Origin: Candidatus Thorarchaeota archaeon
GTDB lineage: Archaea; Asgardarchaeota; Thorarchaeia; Thorarchaeales; Thorarchaeaceae
Reading direction: 5' to 3'
Assembly: GCA_018238205.1 (NCBI GenBank)
Contig: JABCTV010000006.1
Location: 1-47,761, forward strand
DNA: 47,761 nt
The position numbers and the translations under genes are program-made. Under the pieces are notes generated by a model. That model saw nothing but the letters and a program-made list of their open reading frames with translations. It did not search any database and had not been told where the DNA came from. This document shows, in pieces, positions 14,233-20,723 of the stretch. Every line of letters starts with the position of its first letter. Position 1 is the first letter of the stretch.

Positions 14233-15511
14233 TTTTACCAATCAGATGTGTTCGCTTAGCATCAGCCACTTGAATGGTTACAATTTCACCAAACTCAATA
14301 TCATCATTGATTATGATAGGTTTGTAAGAGGGATTACGGCACATTAAACCCCCACGAGAACCTTTCTCAGTTACAATAACAGGGCCACTCCAACCTATCC
14401 AGGACTTGTTGTTCTCCTCAAGTATTTCGTTGACCAGCTTTGTCAGTCGCCGACTACGTTCCTTCTTGGCGGATGTATCAACTTTATTCTGAGCCTTTGA
14501 AGCCATAGTACCTGGTCTGTCACCATATTTTGAGATGTTAACCACTGCAGGGCGTACCTTAGAAATCAAATTCATAGTTAATTCGAAGTCCTGTTCGGTT
14601 TCACCAGGAAATCCCACAATGATATCTGTGGCAATTGTGGGGTTACTGAAAGTCTGCCTAATGACATCAACAATTCGTTCCCATTCCTCAGTGGTGTATC
14701 GACGACCCATTGCTTCTAGTATGACATTACTTCCGGATTGAAGTGGAATATGAAAGAATTTGAAGAAGTGATCGGATCTCATTACTTGCACTAATTCATC
14801 GATTGATTCTAAGACCAGGTTCGGATTGAACATTCCCAAACGAAACCTATGTTGGCCCTGAATTTTGTCAATCATGGTAATCAATTCGACAAGATTACTG
14901 TCGATATCAACACCATATGTTCCAAGATCTTGAGATGTAATGCGAATCTCTCGATATCCTGTATGAACACATCTCTCAATTGTGCTGAATACCGCTCGTT
15001 TGGAATGGCTCTTGACACCACCTCTAGCGAATCTTACAGCACAATAAGCACAACTACCAAGACAGCCTTCACAGATTGGAATTGTGCAGATTACACTATT
15101 TGGCGGACCTTCTAACCATTTCAACTTTGAAACATCATCTGATTCAAGATGGATAATACCCCTTTCGCCATTGAGAATTCGTGGGATTATATCAATCAAT
15201 GACTCGATCGATTGTGGTCCGATTATTGCGGCATATTCTGGGAATGCTTTTTTTACTCTTGCCAGTGATATCTTGGGAAGACAACCAGCAATTACCATTG
15301 GAGTCTTACTAGTTGCTAACTTCTCAAGTCTGCTAATTATGCGATCTTCAGTTGGCTCTTTCACACCACAAGTGTTCAGTATAATCAAATCTGCAGTGTC
15401 AATGGTTTTGACTCGATTGCCATCTATCTCGGTTAGATTGCCAACAATGACATCTGAATCAGCCGAGTTTAGAGAACATCCATAGGTCTCCAAATAGTAC
15501 TTGATTCTCAT
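14222..15511 (-). CDS. tRNA methylthiotransferase (CDKAL1/MtaB-like, archaeal)
   Basis: The protein of about 429 residues has the UPF0004 domain (YLETYGCSLNSADSD; NTCGVKEPTEDRI; IAGCLPK), a radical SAM core with CEGCLGSCAYCAVRFARG (C-x3-C-x2-C, about residues 145-162) and a C-terminal TRAM-like domain (about 365-428). The three N-terminal cysteines and three SAM cysteines needed for two 4Fe-4S clusters are present. It should convert t6A37 to ms2t6A37 in tRNAs decoding ANN codons. The ATG at 15511 has GGAGGT 9 nt upstream and is preferred to the GTG at 15517 that abuts the upstream stop. It is the last gene of the operon that starts with gcvPA. Confidence 0.9.
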   Translation of the reverse strand: MRIKYYLETYGCSLNSADSDVIVGNLTEIDGNRVKTIDTADLIILNTCGVKEPTEDRIISRLEKLATSKTPMVIAGCLPKISLARVKKAFPEYAAIIGPQSIESLIDIIPRILNGERGIIHLESDDVSKLKWLEGPPNSVICTIPICEGCLGSCAYCAVRFARGGVKSHSKRAVFSTIERCVHTGYREIRITSQDLGTYGVDIDSNLVELITMIDKIQGQHRFRLGMFNPNLVLESIDELVQVMRSDHFFKFFHIPLQSGSNVILEAMGRRYTTEEWERIVDVIRQTFSNPTIATDIIVGFPGETEQDFELTMNLISKVRPAVVNISKYGDRPGTMASKAQNKVDTSAKKERSRRLTKLVNEILEENNKSWIGWSGPVIVTEKGSRGGLMCRNPSYKPIIINDDIEFGEIVTIQVADAKRTHLIGKIIS

Positions 15512-15517
15512 TGACAC

Positions 15518-15817
15518 CTAACCTCCCTGGACATGGGGAAGCAAAGCAATCTCGTCACCTTCAGATACGGAGATCCCTATTCCTCCAAGAGTTGATACAT
15601 CCTTCTTGTTTAGCATCACTATCAGATTTCCATCAATGCCCCCATTTTTCAGTATCAAGTCCTTCAATTTAGCTCCACCAATTTCTGCAACTCTCTGAAC
15701 AACTTGGAGCACAGTAGATCCAGATGGAACTTCCACTTCCATCATCTGTTTCTCTAGAAGCCTGCGGATTGGTCCAAAGGACTTGAATCTGATTAACATT
15801 GTTCCCAGAGTCTTCAT
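15518..15817 (-). CDS. MoaD/ThiS-like ubiquitin-fold sulfur carrier (SAMP-like)
   Basis: The 99-residue protein has the beta-grasp pattern of MoaD/SAMP proteins (MLIRFKSFGPIRRLL...VEVPSGSTVLQVVQRVAE...LNKKDV...GDEIALLPHVQGG) and ends in the Gly-Gly needed for adenylation and thiocarboxylation or conjugation. It may serve as a sulfur donor for molybdopterin or tRNA thiolation, or as a protein modifier. No E1-like or MoaE gene is in the window. The true start may be the second ATG (MLIRFKS, 15799). Its stop is directly followed by the methylthiotransferase gene. Confidence 0.85.
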   Translation of the reverse strand: MKTLGTMLIRFKSFGPIRRLLEKQMMEVEVPSGSTVLQVVQRVAEIGGAKLKDLILKNGGIDGNLIVMLNKKDVSTLGGIGISVSEGDEIALLPHVQGG

Positions 15818-15827
15818 TCAGGGTGTA

Positions 15828-16199
15828 CTATTCAGCCTTTGCATACTGTGAAAGAAGTTCATCTACAAGACCATCAACAGTTTTGATTATCTCATCGATA
15901 TCATTCTTTGTAGCTTTGTCATAATGTATTCCGACTGTTACCACTGTTGATCGTTCAAGCATCTTGCAGATTTTCTCAGCTGCAGAGTTAGCAACGACAT
16001 AGTCTTTGTGTCCAGGGAATGTCAAAGAGCTTAAGCTTACTGTCGATGCATCTCTATAATGACTGGGAGTTACATATGCAATCGCAACACCACCAATATG
16101 GTGTTCATCGCCGCCATGTATTGATATGAGAAGGTCGTTACCAATTTCTTTTACTTCAAGATAGATAATATGGCTTCCAGCCTTTCGCTCTAAAATCAT
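15828..16199 (-). CDS. LpdD-like small protein (prenylated-flavin chaperone family)
   Basis: The 123-residue protein contains GGDEHHIGGVAIAYVTPSHYRD (about residues 29-50), SLSSLTFPGHKDYVVANSAAEKICK (about 55-79) and VVTVGIHYDKATKNDIDEI (about 86-104). This pattern resembles the LpdD-like family associated with UbiD/LpdC decarboxylases; I assign it from memory of the motifs. No UbiD-type gene is nearby. Its ATG overlaps the gcvPB stop by one base (TAATG), so it is cotranslated with the glycine decarboxylase genes. Its role there is unclear. Confidence 0.6.
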   Translation of the reverse strand: MILERKAGSHIIYLEVKEIGNDLLISIHGGDEHHIGGVAIAYVTPSHYRDASTVSLSSLTFPGHKDYVVANSAAEKICKMLERSTVVTVGIHYDKATKNDIDEIIKTVDGLVDELLSQYAKAE

Positions 16200-17764
16200 T
16201 ATTTTTCTTCTCCTTGTTCAAGATGTTCCTGATACATCTTGTACGACAAAGTAAGAGTCTTTGGATGTGCCGCTCTATATTCGTCAAGTAGTCGAACCGC
16301 AGTGGTATGAGGTGCACTCTTCACCAAGTCTGGGTTTTCATGTGCCTCTTTTGATATTTGACGTAGAGCATCAATGAGATGATCCAACTCCTGTTTGGAC
16401 TCCGTTTCTGTTGGTTCAATCATTAGAGCTTCAGGTACTATCAACGGAAAATACACTGTAGGAGCATGTACACCAAAATCAAGGAGTCGCTTTGCAACAT
16501 GCATTGCAGTAACGCCTGTTGTTTCCTTCAGCTCTTCTGCAGAGATAACACACTCATGCATTCTTGGAGCATCCTGAGAGAATGGGAGTGTAAACCCTGA
16601 TATCTTGCTGACATGATGGGCAACATAATTTGCATTCAATACTGCTACCTCTGAGGCTCGCTTGAGACCTTCTCTTCCGAGGGAATATGAGTAAGCGTAT
16701 GCTTTTACAAGGACTCCAAAGTTCCCATAGAATGATTTCACCTTGCCAATAGACTTGGGAAGATTATAGTTAAGATCAAAAAGACCGTTCTTATTCTTTA
16801 CTACTCGTGGAACTGGTAAGTACTCTGCAAGCGATTTCTTCACGCCCACGGGTCCTGCACCAGGACCACCACCACCATGAGGAGTGGAAAAGGTCTTGTG
16901 TAGATTTAGGTGGACAACATCGAATCCCATATCACCCGGCCTGACCTTGTGCATTATTGCATTGAAATTGGCTCCATCATAATAGACTAGACCCCCGGCA
17001 TCATGGACTATTCCAGAAATCTCCTCGATATCCTTCTCAAAAACTCCAATTGTGTTAGGATTTGTAAGCATCAATCCAGCTGTTTTTGGTCCAGCAATCG
17101 CCTTCAAGGCATCTAGATCAACTAGCCCTTCCTTACTTGAAGGAATCACGACAACATTGTAACCAGCCATTGCAGCAGAAGCAGGATTAGTTCCGTGAGC
17201 TGCATCGGGAATAAGCATCTCATTCCTCTGATCACATTGTTCAGTAACGCAACGGTGATACTCACGCATCATCATCACACCAGTCCACTCGCCTTGAGCT
17301 CCTGCTGCGGGTTGCAGCGTGACTGCATCCATTCCCGTAATCTCACCTAGCCATTGCTCAAGTTCCCACATCATCTCTAGAGCGCCTTGCGTTGTAGAAA
17401 CATCTTGTAGAGGGTGAAGCCATGAAAATCCGGGATGAGCTGCAGCTAGATTATTCTGCTCTGGGTTGTATTTCATTGTACAACTTCCAAGGGGATATGT
17501 ACCAAGACTAATCGCGTAGTTCATCTGGGAGAGTCTTGTGAAATGACGGACAATTGCAGGTTCAGAAACCTCTGGAATCTTAGGTGGACTTTTTCGACGC
17601 ATTGATTTTGGAATAACATCAGTCATTTTTCCAACGTACTTTCGTACACCCTCTTCAGGAGTTGGGAATTGATGCGCAATGACTCCAGGATTTGTACGTT
17701 CAAAGAGAAGCGGTTCATCCCATCTAGCCTGTCGATTCTTAGATTTGTTAGAATGATTGCTCAC
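16199..17764 (-). CDS. gcvPB: Glycine dehydrogenase (decarboxylating) subunit 2, archaeal
   Basis: The 521-residue protein is the PLP-binding P-protein subunit 2: YPLGSCTMKYNP (about residues 94-105), PAAGAQGEWTGVMMMR, PDAAHGTNPASAAMAG and HLNLHKTFSTPHGGGGPGAG. The Lys in HKT, at about residue 290, forms the PLP aldimine. With GcvPA it decarboxylates glycine and loads the aminomethyl group on lipoyl-GcvH. The GTG start (17764) overlaps the gcvPA stop (GTGA), with GGGAGGTG upstream. No gcvH or gcvT lies in the archaeal part of the window. A second, bacterial gcvPB is at 43362. Confidence 0.95.
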   Translation of the reverse strand: MSNHSNKSKNRQARWDEPLLFERTNPGVIAHQFPTPEEGVRKYVGKMTDVIPKSMRRKSPPKIPEVSEPAIVRHFTRLSQMNYAISLGTYPLGSCTMKYNPEQNNLAAAHPGFSWLHPLQDVSTTQGALEMMWELEQWLGEITGMDAVTLQPAAGAQGEWTGVMMMREYHRCVTEQCDQRNEMLIPDAAHGTNPASAAMAGYNVVVIPSSKEGLVDLDALKAIAGPKTAGLMLTNPNTIGVFEKDIEEISGIVHDAGGLVYYDGANFNAIMHKVRPGDMGFDVVHLNLHKTFSTPHGGGGPGAGPVGVKKSLAEYLPVPRVVKNKNGLFDLNYNLPKSIGKVKSFYGNFGVLVKAYAYSYSLGREGLKRASEVAVLNANYVAHHVSKISGFTLPFSQDAPRMHECVISAEELKETTGVTAMHVAKRLLDFGVHAPTVYFPLIVPEALMIEPTETESKQELDHLIDALRQISKEAHENPDLVKSAPHTTAVRLLDEYRAAHPKTLTLSYKMYQEHLEQGEEK

Positions 17765-19167
17765 TTAGTAGCACCTCCCTTTGACACAATATCACTAACC
17801 GTTTGCACAAGCATATCGATATCTTGTTGAGTATGTATCTCTGTAACACAGAATAACATTGATTCTCCAAGGTCTGGAAATTCATCTGTCAGTATTTTGC
17901 CACCTTGAATTCCATGTTCTAATAGTCCTTCATGAATCTGGTTTGCAGTAATCCCTTTTTCAAATTGAACAACAAATTCTTTCCAAATAAATTGCCCAAT
18001 AGCTGGCGCCTTGACGCCATCTATGGCATCGAGATTCTTAGCGGCGTAATTGGCTTTCAGTGCTATAGTTTCACCAATTTGTTCTATTCCAGACGGCCCA
18101 AGTACTGACATATAGATTGCAGCAGTTACAGCTGCAAGAGCCTGATTGGAACAAATATTGCTTGTAGCTTTTTCTCTTCGAATATGCTGTTCTCTTGGAC
18201 TTAATGTAAGAACATATCCATCTTCATAGGGCTCTTCTTCAGTTCGAGTTAGACCAACAAGGCGTCCTGGCAATTGGTAAATTAGTTTTCTATTATTGAT
18301 ACAGCCAAAAATCCCTAGTAGTGGACCTCCATAACTCGCTGGAGAGCCAAGGTGTTGTCCCTCAGCCACAATAATATCTGCATTATAGTCACCAGGGGGT
18401 CTAAGAATGCCAAGAGAGAGAATATCAACTCCTGCTACAAATAGGGCACCATTTTCATGCACAATTCGAGCAATGTCATCTACCTGAGTTTCAATAAATC
18501 CAAGATGGCTGGGATTCTCGACATAGACTCCAGCAACCTGATTATCAATCTTAGATTCAAGGTCCGAGAGAGACATTAATCCTGTATTCCTATCATAATC
18601 AATCTTAACAACTTCAATATCTGCAGGTTCTGTAAAAGTCTGGATGACTTCATGATGTTCAGGATTAATGGTACCTGGAATGAGGAATTTGGAACGTTTC
18701 TTTTTCACCCGAACAGTCATCCGTGCAGCTTCTGCAACTCCTGTGGACATGTCATACATTGACGAGTTCACTACATCAATTTGGAGTATCTCAGCTAACA
18801 AACTCTGATACTCAAATAGAGTCTGTAACATTCCCTGACTGATTTCAGCCTGATAACTAGTATAGGAGGTGAGGAATTCAGATCTTCCAGCTAAGGCAGG
18901 TACGATAGCAGGAATATAGTGAAGACCAACACCTGCTCCAAGAAAGACACTTCCATCAAAGGCAGGTTTATTCTTCCCAGCAAGCTCTTGTATCCTCTCC
19001 GAAACTTCGAATTCAGAATGAGAATCAGGGAGATTGAGATCATGCTTGACTATGAATTTTTCAGGAATATTACTAAAGAGATCCTCAAGATTCTTCTTTC
19101 CAATAGATGCAAGCATCTCCTTTTCGGTATCCTTCGTAATTGGAATCCAAGGATGTTTGTACTCCAT
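17761..19167 (-). CDS. gcvPA: Glycine dehydrogenase (decarboxylating) subunit 1, archaeal
   Basis: The protein of 468 residues starts MEYKHPWIPITKDTEKEMLASIGKK, the expected P-protein N-terminus. The frame is open to 19338, but the ATG at 19167 has GGAGAAG upstream and the extra 57 residues are unlike the family. Motifs include YTSYQAEISQGMLQTLFEYQSLLAE (about residues 108-132), YDMSTGVAEAARM and REQHIRREKATSNICSNQAL. It forms the P-protein heterotetramer with GcvPB, encoded by the overlapping next gene. It is the first gene of an operon gcvPA-gcvPB-LpdD-like-MoaD-like-methylthiotransferase and is divergent from the Trm112 gene. Confidence 0.95.
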   Translation of the reverse strand: MEYKHPWIPITKDTEKEMLASIGKKNLEDLFSNIPEKFIVKHDLNLPDSHSEFEVSERIQELAGKNKPAFDGSVFLGAGVGLHYIPAIVPALAGRSEFLTSYTSYQAEISQGMLQTLFEYQSLLAEILQIDVVNSSMYDMSTGVAEAARMTVRVKKKRSKFLIPGTINPEHHEVIQTFTEPADIEVVKIDYDRNTGLMSLSDLESKIDNQVAGVYVENPSHLGFIETQVDDIARIVHENGALFVAGVDILSLGILRPPGDYNADIIVAEGQHLGSPASYGGPLLGIFGCINNRKLIYQLPGRLVGLTRTEEEPYEDGYVLTLSPREQHIRREKATSNICSNQALAAVTAAIYMSVLGPSGIEQIGETIALKANYAAKNLDAIDGVKAPAIGQFIWKEFVVQFEKGITANQIHEGLLEHGIQGGKILTDEFPDLGESMLFCVTEIHTQQDIDMLVQTVSDIVSKGGATK

Positions 19168-19315
19168 TGTGCTCTTCTCCAGGCTTATACTTGCTTTGAA
19201 AGCAAGCCATCTCGCCAAAATACCTTTTGGATAGAACGAAGTTTTTCTTTGGAGGCTAGAATGATTTTTAACCACAACTGATGAATCGATGGCTAACCAC
19301 AGGAGTGACACCAAT

Positions 19316-19627
19316 ATGAAACGCTGGCTCATGGACATCCTCGCTTGTTCAGCGAGTGACTGTAGAAGTAAACTCGACCTTGAAGTCTACAAGTCACATA
19401 CACAGGAATCTGAAGGAGAGGAAGTTGAGGAGATTGATGAAGCGCTAATCAGTTGTCCAAAATGTGGTAGGTGGTATCCAGTAATAGACGGGATTGCATG
19501 TATGCTTCCTGATGACTTACGTATGGATGGCAAACAACATATCGAAGAAACAGCCTTTCTTGAGAGATGGAAAAAGAAAGTACCTACCAACATCTTGAAG
19601 AATGGATTGCCCTTCGGACTTTCATAA
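19316..19627 (+). CDS. trm112: Trm112-family methyltransferase activator
   Basis: The 103-residue protein starts MKRWLMDILACSASDCRSKLDLEVY and has ALISCPKCGRWYPVIDGIACMLPDDLR (about residues 46-72), the Trm112 zinc-finger fold. Of the usual N-terminal CP.C, one Cys pair is spaced as CSASDC. Trm112 activates several methyltransferases acting on tRNA, rRNA and release factor. An in-frame ATG at 19289 exists, but the conserved N-terminus supports 19316. The gene ends 5 bp before tRNA-Gln, in the same direction, so they may share a transcript. Confidence 0.85.
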   Translation: MKRWLMDILACSASDCRSKLDLEVYKSHTQESEGEEVEEIDEALISCPKCGRWYPVIDGIACMLPDDLRMDGKQHIEETAFLERWKKKVPTNILKNGLPFGLS

Positions 19628-19631
19628 CAAT

Positions 19632-19740
19632 AGCCCCGTGGTGTAGCGGCCCAGCATAGAGAGGCGAAAGGATTTGGTCCCTTTGGCCCTAGATGGTTTT
19701 GGTCTCTTAGACCTAGGTTCAAATCCTAGCGGGGCTACCA
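19632..19740 (+). tRNA. tRNA-Gln(TTG) with a non-canonically placed ~33-nt intron
   Basis: The acceptor AGCCCCG (19632-19638) pairs with CGGGGCT (19730-19736), then A and CCA. The D-stem is GTGT/GCAT, the T-arm CTAGG-TTCAAAT-CCTAG. The anticodon stem is best read as GAGAG (19659-19663)/CTCTT (19704-19708) with loop TTTTGGT and anticodon TTG (19699-19701). This leaves about 33 nt (19664-19696), folding as AAAGG/CCTTT, on the 5' side of the loop instead of after position 37. A one-base register shift (stem AGAGA/TCTCT) is possible and would change the anticodon reading. The TTG reading fits the typical archaeal tRNA-Gln body. Confidence 0.8.
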
Positions 19741-19741
19741 T

Positions 19742-20605
19742 TTATTTTTCTTTGACTGGAGGGATATCAGCCGAGTTAGCCATTTGAACTCTGAACAGTC
19801 TCTTAACATGTGACAGTACTAAACGATCACCATTAACGAGAACATCAATATCAACATGGTCTTCCAAGCTAGAAGTGGATAATTTCTTTTCAAGAACAGC
19901 CTGTACCTGAAATACTCCCGCAGGATTATCCATCGATACTGTGATTCTCAGGGGTCTATCTTCGCCCTTTTCTAGAATGACGTTATGAATCGCCATGGCA
20001 CTGACAGAGTGGATATCAACCTTACCTTTCTGAAATGGCACAATTGTGCGACCCTTAGTCATATCTGCACCATCACCGATTTTCGTAATGCCCGCTTCAA
20101 GCGTAAGACATTGTGTGTCATCATCATGAGCATAGATTCCATGGTAAATAAAAGATAGAATGTCAGTGGCTTTTGCGGAATCATTGTAAATATCCATCAA
20201 TTTGTTTTCGAGAATCGGACCAGCAAGTTGGACTGATGCTTGATTGTGTTCATTCCGATGGACCACCATTCCAATATCGTGGAGATATGTGGAAGCAAGA
20301 ACGACCAGTCGTGCATCATCAATATCACCTATTCCTTCCGCAACAACATTAGGTTGGAATGTTTCATCAAGAATATCAAAGGTCTTGAGGGCATTCCAGG
20401 TAGCAACTTCTGCATGAATAGGACCATGGTCTGTATAACCCAATCTTGAAACAGCCATTCTATTTGCGGACCTGAGATATGACTGAACTTTGGGAGAACC
20501 TGTCAAATATTGATACATTTCTAAAGCACGAGTATTGTCTGGAATAAGATCTCTTGCACGGATTTTTTGACGGTCCATAATTTCGTTATTATTCATTGAA
20601 ACCAC
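19742..20605 (-). CDS. HD-domain metal-dependent phosphohydrolase
   Basis: The 287-residue protein has an HD domain: DHGPIHAEVATWNA (H at about residue 60-65), STYLHDIGMVVHRNEHNQAS (HD at about residues 108-109), YHGIYAH and GDGADMTKGR (about 177-186, distal Asp). A C-terminal alpha/beta part (about 195-280) follows. HD proteins hydrolyse nucleotides or phosphate esters with a bimetal centre; the substrate is unknown. The likely start is the ATG at 20605 or the nearby MNNNEIMD (20596). Its stop is one base from the tRNA-Gln 3' end, but no second copy of that tRNA end occurs behind the gene, so this is not a cassette by the criterion used for the Thr and Leu loci. Confidence 0.8.
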   Translation of the reverse strand: MVSMNNNEIMDRQKIRARDLIPDNTRALEMYQYLTGSPKVQSYLRSANRMAVSRLGYTDHGPIHAEVATWNALKTFDILDETFQPNVVAEGIGDIDDARLVVLASTYLHDIGMVVHRNEHNQASVQLAGPILENKLMDIYNDSAKATDILSFIYHGIYAHDDDTQCLTLEAGITKIGDGADMTKGRTIVPFQKGKVDIHSVSAMAIHNVILEKGEDRPLRITVSMDNPAGVFQVQAVLEKKLSTSSLEDHVDIDVLVNGDRLVLSHVKRLFRVQMANSADIPPVKEK

Positions 20606-20723
20606 TCTTTCTGGACAGAGAATTTAGTTTTCTGTTTTGATAAGACTTGCTAAGGCGGAAAAACCTCTCTATGATTGTTCTCTGGATAAAAAAAGAGAAG
20701 TACTAGATAGACTGTGTGTCTAT

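Noticed and set aside
19632-20605. HD-domain gene as a third tRNA-end cassette
   Set aside because: Its stop abuts tRNA-Gln, as in the cassettes, but no second copy of the tRNA-Gln 3' end occurs on its far side.
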